This document shows, piece by piece, positions 1-4,897 of a stretch of DNA of 7,137 bases. A program made the position numbers and the translations under genes. The number at the start of each line of letters is the position of its first letter. Position 1 is the first letter of the stretch. This DNA is from Candidatus Woesearchaeota archaeon (lineage in GTDB: Archaea; Nanobdellota; Nanobdellia; Woesearchaeales; JACPBV01). Below the pieces are notes generated by a model, which saw only the letters and a program-made list of their open reading frames with translations, was not told the origin of the DNA and made no database searches. The DNA is taken from contig JAHWHQ010000013.1 in assembly GCA_019323195.1 (NCBI GenBank), positions 1 through 7,137 of the forward strand. Reading direction: 5' to 3'.

Positions 1-258
1 CAGAAAAATTGGTACAAAATATAATCTGATTTATTATAGTATATAGGAGTGAGGATTAAAAGAAGCATAAGAAAGACTAAAAACAATCTTTGGGATGGGC
101 ATTAAACTTCAGATGCGGGAAGTCTGTTGTTAAAAAACTTTACTTTTCCTTCCATTTTTTTCCTCCACATATAATGAAAAAAGAATTCTATAATTCTCTT
201 ACATTAATGATTTCGTATTATTGTATGGTAAATTCCCTTTCTTTTATAAGGTTAACTA

Positions 259-308
259 TATTTAGTAGCGGACTAAAGTCAGTTATAATAAATAGCCGCT
301 ACTAAATA
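259..308. repeat. 13-bp perfect inverted repeat (hairpin 1)
   Basis: The arms TATTTAGTAGCGG (259-271) and CCGCTACTAAATA (296-308) are exact reverse complements separated by 24 AT-rich bases. The GC-bearing inner part of the arms stands out from the AT-rich surroundings. It could be an RNA hairpin, a protein-binding site or the remains of a small mobile element. One base separates it from the next hairpin. Confidence 0.75.
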
Positions 309-309
309 A

Positions 310-346
310 AGAAAGACAAACAATTATAACCTATTTTTGTCTTTCT
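310..346 (+). terminator. 11-bp hairpin followed by T-runs, possible plus-strand terminator
   Basis: AGAAAGACAAA (310-320) pairs perfectly with TTTGTCTTTCT (336-346) across a 15-base loop. T-rich sequence follows on the plus strand, with TTTTT near 353-357 and TTTTTT near 362-367, as in terminators of archaeal transcripts. The left arm resembles AAGAAAGAC near 70-78, so this may instead be part of a structured RNA spanning the region. No gene directly upstream can be named. Confidence 0.4.
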
Positions 347-424
347 CTAATTTTTGCTGGTTTTTTGGGATTTGCCTGCCTGAAATGCTGTTTGTTTCAT
401 TTTAGATGTTGCAAAATCAAAGGC

Positions 425-433
425 TTTATATAA
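425..433 (+). promoter_or_regulatory. TATA box of the winged-helix gene
   Basis: TTTATATAA is centred about 26 bases before the ATG at 455, the usual archaeal distance from TATA box to transcription start. The mRNA should therefore begin at or within a few bases of the start codon, giving a leaderless transcript. This agrees with the lack of a Shine-Dalgarno sequence upstream of that ATG. Confidence 0.65.
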
Positions 434-454
434 CTAACCCCACAAGTAAGACAA

Positions 455-649
455 ATGGGGCAGCAGGAGGTATATGATTTCTTAAAGAAAAATAGAAGTT
501 CATGGTTCACTTCAAAAGAGATAACAAAAAAGCTCGACATCTCTTTGGGGTCAGTTACGATGAGCCTTAAAAAGCTAAGGCAGTCTGGAATCCTCCATCA
601 TAGATTTACTGGAGAAAGAAACTCTTACCAGTATCGCTTTAAGGGATAG
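455..649 (+). CDS. Small winged helix-turn-helix DNA-binding protein (64 aa)
   Basis: This is a one-domain protein with the pattern of an archaeal winged helix. A first helix spans about residues 3-12 (QEVYDFLKKN), a second residues 19-27 (TSKEITKKL), a recognition helix about 30-43 (SLGSVTMSLKKLRQSG), and a beta wing about 45-63 rich in basic and aromatic residues. The S-x-G-S-V-x-x-x-L-x-K-L core recurs in MarR-, TrmB- and Rrf2-like regulators. It most likely binds DNA as a dimer and acts as a transcription factor; its target is unknown, and the operator-like repeats nearby or its own promoter are only candidates. The start is supported by a TATA box 26 bases upstream. A GGAGG inside the gene (about 466-470) precedes an out-of-frame ATG at 474 that stops after a few codons, so it does not mark the true start. 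No effector domain is present. Confidence 0.85.
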   Translation: MGQQEVYDFLKKNRSSWFTSKEITKKLDISLGSVTMSLKKLRQSGILHHRFTGERNSYQYRFKG

Positions 650-668
650 CGCAATACCCTAAATGGAT

Positions 669-767
669 TTATATAATTTTATAGTTTTCTTCATGCAGCT
701 TCTTATAATACTTCTCTACTTCTTCAATACTCATTGATTTTAGCTCTTCTGTAGTGCATATTTTCAT
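669..767 (-). CDS. Predicted microprotein of 32 aa
   Basis: The frame MKICTTEELKSMSIEEVEKY then YKKLHEENYKII stops with TAA. It is highly charged (many Glu and Lys) and likely one or two amphipathic helices, with one cysteine (Cys4) and no membrane segment. Support for translation is a run of six G (772-777) four A bases before the ATG, nearly the same initiation context as rad50 in this window (GGGGG then AAA then ATG). A TATA-like TTAATAA lies at 804-810. It converges on the winged-helix gene, with 19 bases between the two stops. I do not recognise a family. Small acidic/basic helical proteins of this kind can be partners or inhibitors of other proteins, but no function can be assigned. It could also be a chance frame, although composition and start signal argue against that. 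Confidence 0.5.
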   Translation of the reverse strand: MKICTTEELKSMSIEEVEKYYKKLHEENYKII

Positions 768-774
768 TTTTCCC

Positions 775-790
775 CCCTATTATTATAGGG
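775..790. promoter_or_regulatory. Inverted repeat overlapping the microprotein start region
   Basis: On the minus strand CCCTAT-AATA-ATAGGG is a perfect 6-bp inverted repeat whose right arm runs into the six-G ribosome-binding site (772-777). A TATA-like TTAATAA (804-810, minus) would put the transcription start near 782. In that case only the right arm is transcribed and the repeat acts in DNA as an operator. If transcription starts further upstream, it would form an RNA hairpin hiding the ribosome-binding site. Confidence 0.4.
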
Positions 791-878
791 AATGCAGTAT
801 AGGTTATTAAGCTTTGGAACTGTACAGCAGTGAAAAGCCTTGATTATGCTGGCCCCTATAATGCATCCCTCTAATCAG

Positions 879-885
879 AAAAAAA
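879..885 (-). terminator. T7 run immediately after tRNA-Glu
   Basis: Seven T residues on the minus strand follow the discriminator base of tRNA-Glu directly. Oligo-T is a sufficient termination signal for archaeal RNA polymerase, so this should end the tRNA-Ser/tRNA-Glu transcript. Confidence 0.65.
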
Positions 886-960
886 TGCCCCCAACGGGAT
901 TTGAACCCATGTCATGGGCTCGAGAAGCCCATATGCTTGGCCGGACTACACCATGGGGGC
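886..960 (-). tRNA. tRNA-Glu (anticodon CTC)
   Basis: A complete 75-base cloverleaf on the minus strand. The acceptor GCCCCCA pairs with TGGGGGC and the discriminator is A. The D arm is GTGT/GCAT with GG in the loop. The anticodon stem TGGGC/GCCCA encloses the loop TTCTCGA, giving anticodon CTC (922-924), which reads the Glu codon GAG. The variable loop is 4 bases (TGAC) and the T arm is ATGGG-TTCAAAT-CCCGT. There is no encoded CCA and no intron. Only 19 bases separate it from the upstream tRNA-Ser and no promoter lies between them, so the two are probably cut from one precursor. Confidence 0.95.
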
Positions 961-979
961 GCAATTTGCCTTAATGCAA

Positions 980-1135
980 CGCCACGGCCCGGACTTTCAC
1001 TCCAGAGGCCTTCTCCTTCTGGCTTTTGAACCGGGATATCCTTTCGGAAACAAGCTTTTTGTTTTGAACTCCAAGCATACGCCTTCACTATTTCCATAGT
1101 AAAGATTGCGCAGTACCAGATTGTGCCACCGTGGC
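980..1135 (-). tRNA. Putative tRNA-Ser (anticodon GGA) with three predicted introns
   Basis: The ends are clearly tRNA. The acceptor GCCACGG pairs with CCGTGGC, the discriminator is G, U8 and a D arm GCAC/CTGC with GG in the loop follow, and the T stem CCCGG/CCGGG holds a TTCAA start of the T loop. The span is 156 bases against about 85 for a serine tRNA. A consistent reading removes three segments: about 1080-1108 at the D-arm/anticodon-stem junction (29 bases, a 10-bp hairpin capped by GGAA); 1057-1068 at canonical position 37/38 (12 bases); and about 995-1025 in the T loop (31 bases, CCAGA/TCTGG hairpin). The mature tRNA would be 84 bases, with anticodon stem TATGC/GCTTG (one T-T mismatch), loop TTGGAG+A, and a long variable arm capped by GAAA. 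The G discriminator, long variable arm and GGA anticodon (1070-1072) all point to serine. Exact splice points are uncertain because clean bulge-helix-bulge motifs are not obvious. Confidence 0.68.
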
Positions 1136-1216
1136 AGTTCCCTGGAGTTCGCTTCTTACCGGCACAACCCTTTATCTTATCGAAAAGGCACTGTTTATAG
1201 CTGGAGTTTACATTCC

Positions 1217-1224
1217 TATTTAAA
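1217..1224 (-). promoter_or_regulatory. TATA box of the tRNA-Ser/tRNA-Glu unit
   Basis: The minus strand reads TTTAAATA, placing transcription start near 1195. This leaves an unusually long leader of about 60 bases before the tRNA-Ser 5' end at 1135, to be removed by 5' processing. It lies downstream of the stop of the preceding minus-strand gene (1257). Confidence 0.55.
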
Positions 1225-1256
1225 TGTTTTATCATTCTTAGTATGTGCATAGCACC

Positions 1257-2684
1257 CTAAGCCCTTATCCCCAGGCTGTTAGAATTAGTGGTTATCTCCT
1301 TCCCGTTGAAATTGAACCTTGCGATTGTCGGTGACAGGTTAAACTCCCCCAGTATGGAAAGGTGTGATTTTATCTTATATGAGATGACCCTTTCATCCCC
1401 GCTCTCCAGCCATTCGATGAACCATTTTATTATTGTCCCTTTTTTTTCATGCTTCAGTATCTTGGTAGGCTGCAGGGTCCCTATGGTAAGGCATTTCTCT
1501 ATATCTACAATGTTTGGTATCCTGTCGATTATCTCGATGTTCTTTATTTTGTTCTTGCTCCTGTTGCTTATGTTTAATACAACCTTCAGCTCAGATACCC
1601 CTCCCTCCTTTAGTGCGATGTTAGTTGCCTGTTTCCTTATCGTGAGCGGGCTTCTGAACAGGTAATATAATCCCATCATTATTGCCAGCAATGCGACGAT
1701 TATAAGCAGGGTTACATAATTCCTTGTGATCTGGATATTGATGCTTTCCCCTGGCGCTATGTCAGCCGCTATCACAAGATACCTTTTTCCGTCCTCTTTG
1801 ATGAATTTTCCTTTTGGCCTTGATGATGTGAAAAGCATATGCAGGATTGAGGATTCTGTCTTGAACCCCTCTGTATACCTTACGTTCCCCTCATTTTTAA
1901 GGGTTATATCCTCTATTATCTTCATGAATCCCCTATCTGTTTTTTCTTTTTTTACAAGCTCTACGGCCTCTATCACCTCTATCCTCTTTACTTTTGTGTC
2001 GAGCGTTTTGTTGTTAGCTATAAGCTTAACTACTAGAGTATCTTCCTGCGGCATCGTCTGCGGGTTTATGCTTTTCGTCAGTGATATGGTCTTCCTTTCC
2101 TTCTTTCCCAGGCTTTCCTTGATCTCTTCCTGTATAAGGTTGCTTTCTACCTGCACTGTAATCTCAGGATATTCCATTATGTTTTGGTTGTTTAGTATTA
2201 TGTTTATCAGGATGTCCTTTGTAGGGTTGATCTTATCATTCATCATAATAGTTGCCAGCACTGTTTCCACATAAGTTCCTGCCTCAGGCGAAACTATGTT
2301 TACCCTTAACGGTGTGCTTACTTTCTCTTTTTTGCTTACCAGCTCGACGATAACGTTCACGTCATAGACACCGTAATTTGATACATGCAGCGGGTTTATG
2401 AACAGCTCTACCTCTTTTTCTTCGTTTGGCCCTAAAGAAAATTGTATAGGGTTCATTATGGGCTCTGTCTTTACCTCCCATACAGGGTAATCCAGTGTTT
2501 TTACCTTGAACGCCTCTTTTGTTTTGAGGTCGTTCCTTAACGTAAGCTTGAATTCAGCGAGCTGGCCCATTGTTATTGTATTGTCTATCTCCTCAAAAGT
2601 AGCTCCAAAGCTCCTGGCATGGACACTAACAGAAAGCAAAAATACTACTAAAACCACCAAAACACCTTTTTTTATAATCCCCAT
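1257..2684 (-). CDS. Secreted/membrane-anchored protein with Ig-like (NEW3/DUF11-type) domains
   Basis: This 475-residue protein begins with a clear signal sequence (KK then a hydrophobic run about residues 7-21, with a possible cut after VHA-R near 23). Residues about 25-320 are beta-rich repeats of the kind found in archaeal S-layer and cell-surface proteins: N-terminal 'tends not to last, beta-sandwich' segments with phrases such as LGPNEEKEVELFINP and LKNEGNVRYTEG. A single membrane helix lies at about 324-343 (VTLLIIVALLAIMMGLYYLF). A further beta domain at about 350-475 resembles DUF11-type 'conserved repeat' domains (LNISNRSKNKIKNIEIIDRIP, then GERVISYKI-like phrases). It probably serves in cell-surface structure or attachment; no enzyme motif is seen. 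The start has GGTG (2689-2692) four bases upstream and a TATA box near 2722. It is divergent from larA. The family call is by pattern, not by alignment. Confidence 0.8.
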   Translation of the reverse strand: MGIIKKGVLVVLVVFLLSVSVHARSFGATFEEIDNTITMGQLAEFKLTLRNDLKTKEAFKVKTLDYPVWEVKTEPIMNPIQFSLGPNEEKEVELFINPLHVSNYGVYDVNVIVELVSKKEKVSTPLRVNIVSPEAGTYVETVLATIMMNDKINPTKDILINIILNNQNIMEYPEITVQVESNLIQEEIKESLGKKERKTISLTKSINPQTMPQEDTLVVKLIANNKTLDTKVKRIEVIEAVELVKKEKTDRGFMKIIEDITLKNEGNVRYTEGFKTESSILHMLFTSSRPKGKFIKEDGKRYLVIAADIAPGESINIQITRNYVTLLIIVALLAIMMGLYYLFRSPLTIRKQATNIALKEGGVSELKVVLNISNRSKNKIKNIEIIDRIPNIVDIEKCLTIGTLQPTKILKHEKKGTIIKWFIEWLESGDERVISYKIKSHLSILGEFNLSPTIARFNFNGKEITTNSNSLGIRA

Positions 2685-2717
2685 TCTACACCCACTATCC
2701 TTATCAGCCTGTAGTAA

Positions 2718-2726
2718 TATATAAAA
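2718..2726 (-). promoter_or_regulatory. TATA box of the surface-protein gene
   Basis: The minus strand reads TTTTATATA, centred near 2722, placing the transcription start near 2697 and a leader of about 13 bases that includes the GGTG ribosome-binding site. A small CCCTC/GAGGG hairpin (2750-2762) lies upstream. The rest of 2727-2810 shows no gene. Confidence 0.6.
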
Positions 2727-2810
2727 TTATCGATTATGTCCGGAAATGCCCCTCACAGAGGGAGCTAATTTTGCTGTCATTTGCTATTTATGGGTGGTTC
2801 TGGAGCATTC

Positions 2811-2824
2811 TTGGAAATTTCCAA
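2811..2824. promoter_or_regulatory. Perfect 14-base palindrome ahead of larA, candidate operator
   Basis: TTGGAAATTTCCAA equals its own reverse complement over all 14 bases. It abuts the AT-rich AAAATTTTAA element (2823-2832) that best fits a TATA box for larA, about 25 bases before a likely start near 2853. A dimeric regulator bound here would cover the site where the basal factors TBP and TFB bind, so repression of larA is the simplest reading. Confidence 0.5.
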
Positions 2825-2865
2825 AATTTTAAGAACAGAGCTATACTACTTAATTAGGTGTATAT

Positions 2866-4209
2866 ATGTCTCTTGAAAAGGTTGCCTTAAGATACGGAAA
2901 CAGCACTGTAAGCATAGAGATACCTCCGGGTAATCTGGCAGGTTTCATAAGCCCCTCCTCAAGAAAAGGTCTTGCCCTCTCCTATGGCATGTCTTCCTTG
3001 CCTGTTGTTAGGGCTTTAGAGCAGGCTATTGCCTCTTCTGAAATTGATTTAGATGATTTTGTCAATAACAAGGATGTTTGCTGCATGATCGAGGATTGCA
3101 CGAGGAAAGAGCCTTATGAGGATATTTTAAACGTTCTTGCCCCTCGATTAAAGAATGCAGCATTCGTAAGGTTTATCATAGCGACAGGAGCCCATAACCC
3201 TGATGAGGAAGGCAATAAGAGATTATCAGATATAATAAGGCGTATTGCAGTTTGTTTTGGTCTTGATTTCGAGCTTTGCATCAACGATTCAAGGTCTTCT
3301 TATGAAAATTTCGAATGTGTCGGCATCTCAAAAGAAGGCAATAAGATATACGTCAATAAGAAAGCTTTGTATGTCAGTGGATCAAAGAGGTTTGAAAGAA
3401 TGCTTATTGTCGCTGACATGAAGCCGCATTATTTTGCAGGCTACTCGAACGCCTTAAAGGATTTCCTTCCTGGTGTTTGCCATGTCTCCACGATTGAGAA
3501 AAACCATTCCTTAGCCCTGCATCCAAGATCAGCATTTGGCTCTCATCCCTGGCATTATGATCCTGCCAGGCGTAATAACCCCTTGGCAGCTGAGATGGAA
3601 GAGGCTTTCTATATGGTCGAGCCCAGCGTGGATAATGTTTATGCCCTTGCAATGGTCATCTCAGGAGACAATATTGTCTGGGCAAAGGCTTCTGATATTA
3701 AGTCAGCAACAGAGGAAGGGATAAGGGTTGTGGATAAATTAACAAGCTTTAGCCTTGATCCTGTTGATCATATCATTGTAGGTCCCGGCGGCTACCCTAA
3801 TGACAGGGAGATTTATACTGCTCAGCGGTCTTTAGAGCTGACAAAAAACGCTCTCAAAGATGGTGGCGAGATCTTATGGGTGGCAGAATTTAAGGAGGGC
3901 ATAGCAGGGCATGGGGATGAAAAGAAGCATTTTTATGATCCCCTTCTGAAGCCTTTGGATGATGTCTTAAAAATGAAAGATTCTGATTACATATTATACC
4001 ATCATAAGGCCTATAAGTTTGCAGAGTTGATGAAAAAGGCCAGGCATGTCCACGTCTACTCCAGCCTTGATCCAGGTGTTATTTCCAGTATCCACATGAA
4101 TCCTGTCAAAGACCCCCAGAAGATTGTTGATGCCTGGCTGCAAAAAAATCCCAATGCAAAGATCCTTGTCTTTGATGAGGCCAATAAGCTGGCTGTTTAT
4201 GGGAAATAA
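2866..4209 (+). CDS. larA: LarA-family nickel-dependent 2-hydroxyacid racemase/epimerase
   Basis: This 447-residue protein of normal LarA length (DUF2088 fold plus C-terminal domain) interconverts stereoisomers of 2-hydroxyacids through hydride transfer with a nickel-pincer nucleotide cofactor. The Lactiplantibacillus LarA active-site set D72, R75, H108, H174, K184, H200 maps to D77, R80 (DCTR), H110 (TGAH), H188 (PHYFAGYS), K198 (ALKDFLPG) and H214 (KNH). The spacings 3, 10 and 16 are preserved, so covalent cofactor binding and catalysis should be intact. The usual GFSGG-x-K motif reads GYSNALK here, changing residues beside the cofactor lysine. Substrate is undecided: the family includes lactate, malate, hydroxyglutarate and sugar-acid enzymes. 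The cofactor genes larB, larC and larE are not in the window. The start is fixed by AGGTG (2856-2860) five bases upstream. Transcription is probably controlled by the palindrome at 2811-2824. The stop codon directly abuts the convergent tRNA-Pro. Confidence 0.9.
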   Translation: MSLEKVALRYGNSTVSIEIPPGNLAGFISPSSRKGLALSYGMSSLPVVRALEQAIASSEIDLDDFVNNKDVCCMIEDCTRKEPYEDILNVLAPRLKNAAFVRFIIATGAHNPDEEGNKRLSDIIRRIAVCFGLDFELCINDSRSSYENFECVGISKEGNKIYVNKKALYVSGSKRFERMLIVADMKPHYFAGYSNALKDFLPGVCHVSTIEKNHSLALHPRSAFGSHPWHYDPARRNNPLAAEMEEAFYMVEPSVDNVYALAMVISGDNIVWAKASDIKSATEEGIRVVDKLTSFSLDPVDHIIVGPGGYPNDREIYTAQRSLELTKNALKDGGEILWVAEFKEGIAGHGDEKKHFYDPLLKPLDDVLKMKDSDYILYHHKAYKFAELMKKARHVHVYSSLDPGVISSIHMNPVKDPQKIVDAWLQKNPNAKILVFDEANKLAVYGK

Positions 4210-4282
4210 TGGGGTTGCGGAGATTTGAACTCCGGTTACCAGACCCCCAGCCTGGCATCATTCCAAGCTAGATCACAACCCC
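4210..4282 (-). tRNA. tRNA-Pro (anticodon GGG)
   Basis: A complete 73-base cloverleaf on the minus strand. The acceptor GGGGTTG pairs with CAACCCC and the discriminator is A. The D stem is ATCT/TGAT with a T-T at the last pair. The anticodon stem CCAGG/TCTGG encloses loop CTGGGGG, anticodon GGG (4246-4248), reading the Pro codon CCC (and CCU by wobble). The variable loop is TAAC and the T arm is CGGAG-TTCAAAT-CTCCG. There is no intron and no encoded CCA. Its 3' end touches the stop codon of the convergent larA, and only a weak T-rich stretch (ATTATTT) follows to end transcription. Confidence 0.95.
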
Positions 4283-4320
4283 AGGCTGTGCAATAGCTTC
4301 TTAAGATTGAAAACAGCCCC

Positions 4321-4330
4321 TTATTTATAA
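4321..4330 (-). promoter_or_regulatory. TATA box of tRNA-Pro, overlapping the relE stop
   Basis: The minus strand reads TTATAAATAA, about 39-48 bases before the tRNA 5' end at 4282. Transcription would begin near 4300 with a short leader. The box overlaps the last codons of the toxin gene, so the tRNA has its own promoter but could also receive read-through from the toxin operon. Confidence 0.6.
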
Positions 4331-4579
4331 TCTTTTGTAAATATCTTTTCTGTGGCCTATCCTCACAACAATTATCTTATTCCCTTTTATTATTATCTCC
4401 AGAACTGCCCTGTAATCCTGTATTCTTAGCCGCCATAGTTTCGTCCCTTCCAGCCTTTTTACAAAATGAAACGGCTCAAATCTTATAGAATAGAGTTTTT
4501 TTAATATACCCTCCCTGTCTTTTTTAGGCACCTTATCTAAGAATTTATTTGCAGTTTCTGTAATATCAATAGAATACAT
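4325..4579 (-). CDS. relE: RelE/ParE-family toxin (84 aa)
   Basis: The protein has RelE-fold length and layout. An N-terminal strand (YSIDITETA) leads into two helices (about 8-33) with the typical 'F-x-x-x-P' opening. A beta sheet follows with LWRLRIQDYRAVLEI (48-62), then VVRIGHRKDIYKRL (71-84). Basic and aromatic residues that do the mRNA cleavage in ribosome-bound RelE have likely counterparts in R50, R52, Y56, R57, R77, K78 and Y81, so it is probably an active ribosome-dependent mRNA endonuclease. ParE-like gyrase inhibition cannot be excluded from sequence alone. Its ATG lies one base after the antitoxin stop (TAA-A-ATG), with no strong ribosome-binding site of its own, so translation is probably coupled. 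The final codons overlap the tRNA-Pro promoter. Confidence 0.88.
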   Translation of the reverse strand: MYSIDITETANKFLDKVPKKDREGILKKLYSIRFEPFHFVKRLEGTKLWRLRIQDYRAVLEIIIKGNKIIVVRIGHRKDIYKRL

Positions 4580-4580
4580 T

Positions 4581-4820
4581 TTATGCTTTCAGCCTTATCC
4601 CATAGCCCTTGGCAACATCTTCTATTGATTTAACCCTGTTAGCCTTAACATCCTCAAGTCCCTGTTGTATCTCCTTGATCTCCTCTTCTGTTAGGGGCTC
4701 TTCCTCTGCCTCCTGGATAAGCCTGTTGATTATCTCATCATAGGACTGCCTTCCATAATTCTTAAACGACCTTAATCTTTGTGCGGTCTTTTTCTTCAAT
4801 TGTATCATCGTGGTTTCCAT
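4581..4820 (-). CDS. Antitoxin with ribbon-helix-helix N-terminus, partner of the RelE toxin
   Basis: This 79-residue protein begins METTMIQLKKKTAQRLRSF. The beta strand (TTMIQLKK) followed by two helices with SYDEIINRLI is the ribbon-helix-helix DNA-binding pattern common in archaeal antitoxins. The acidic C-terminal half (EEEPLTEEEIKEIQQGLEDV, then SIEDVAKGYGIRLKA) matches the flexible toxin-wrapping tail of RelB/VapB-type antitoxins. It should neutralise the toxin and repress its own operon. Start choice: an upstream in-frame GTG at 4827-4829 is part of the AGGTGAT ribosome-binding site and is unlikely to be used. ATG at 4823 leaves almost no spacing, while ATG at 4820 leaves a normal gap, so 4820 is preferred; the two differ by one residue. 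It is the first gene of a two-gene operon. Confidence 0.85.
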   Translation of the reverse strand: METTMIQLKKKTAQRLRSFKNYGRQSYDEIINRLIQEAEEEPLTEEEIKEIQQGLEDVKANRVKSIEDVAKGYGIRLKA

Positions 4821-4829
4821 CATAATCAC

Positions 4830-4849
4830 CTTTATAATTACTTATAAAG
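4830..4849. promoter_or_regulatory. Inverted repeat, probable toxin-antitoxin operator
   Basis: CTTTATAA-TTAC-TTATAAAG is a perfect 8-bp inverted repeat with a 4-base spacer. It covers the expected transcription start and the ribosome-binding site of the antitoxin. A second imperfect repeat (AGTTATTATAAACT, 4849-4862) lies beside it. Paired inverted repeats at this place are typical binding sites for ribbon-helix-helix antitoxins that repress their own promoter. Confidence 0.55.
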
Positions 4850-4862
4850 TTATTATAAACTA

Positions 4863-4871
4863 GTATATAAG
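4863..4871 (-). promoter_or_regulatory. TATA box of the antitoxin-toxin operon
   Basis: The minus strand reads TTATATACT, placing the start near 4842, inside the operator repeat, and a leader of about 20 bases. It lies just downstream of the rad50 stop codon, so the pair has its own promoter rather than relying on rad50 transcription. Confidence 0.55.
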
Positions 4872-4883
4872 TTTTTTGGTTTT

Positions 4884-4897
4884 AGGTTAGCTAACCT
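4884..4897. repeat. Perfect 14-base palindrome across the rad50 stop codon
   Basis: AGGTTAGCTAACCT is fully self-complementary and contains the rad50 TAA. It lies about 13-20 bases upstream of the toxin-antitoxin TATA box. No T-run follows on the minus strand (AAAACCAAAAAAC instead), so it is a poor terminator there; a regulator-binding site for the downstream operon is possible. Confidence 0.55.

Larger units (their letters stand above)
1..454. other. Intergenic stretch with no convincing gene; contains two hairpins
   Basis: No open frame here has both a convincing start signal and a protein-like composition. A plus-strand frame open from base 2 to a stop near 46 (ending KYNLIYYSI) could be the tail of a gene entering from the left, but it is too short to call. 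A TATA-like AT run near 33-46 could start a transcript around 65-70. A short hairpin (AAAGA/TCTTT) lies at about 74-93, and two strong hairpins fill 259-346. The 90-305 frame starts with TTG, has no ribosome-binding site and looks like random AT-rich translation. The hairpins suggest a terminator region or a structured RNA. Confidence 0.5.

Noticed and set aside
90..305. Plus-strand frame of 71 codons
   Set aside because: It starts with TTG, lacks a ribosome-binding site, has random AT-rich composition, and its end lies within hairpin 1.
352..405. Minus-strand frame MKQTAFQAGKSQKTSKN
   Set aside because: Seventeen codons with no ribosome-binding site or promoter at the right distance.
961..1200. 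RNase P RNA or SRP RNA, suggested by GTGAAAGTCCGGGC and GGTAAGA-like pieces
   Set aside because: The full conserved cores of those RNAs are missing, while the 7-bp acceptor, T stem and anticodon loop fit a tRNA.
912..1250. Open frame of 112 codons on the minus strand
   Set aside because: It runs through the tRNA-Ser leader, tRNA-Ser and part of tRNA-Glu; the structure of the RNA explains the sequence and the translation is not protein-like.
4821..4829. GTG at 4827-4829 or ATG at 4821-4823 as the antitoxin start
   Set aside because: The GTG is part of the AGGTGAT ribosome-binding site, and the first ATG is too close to it; ATG at 4820 has better spacing.
4884..4897. Intrinsic terminator after rad50
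   Set aside because: The palindrome is followed by A-rich, not T-rich, sequence on the minus strand.
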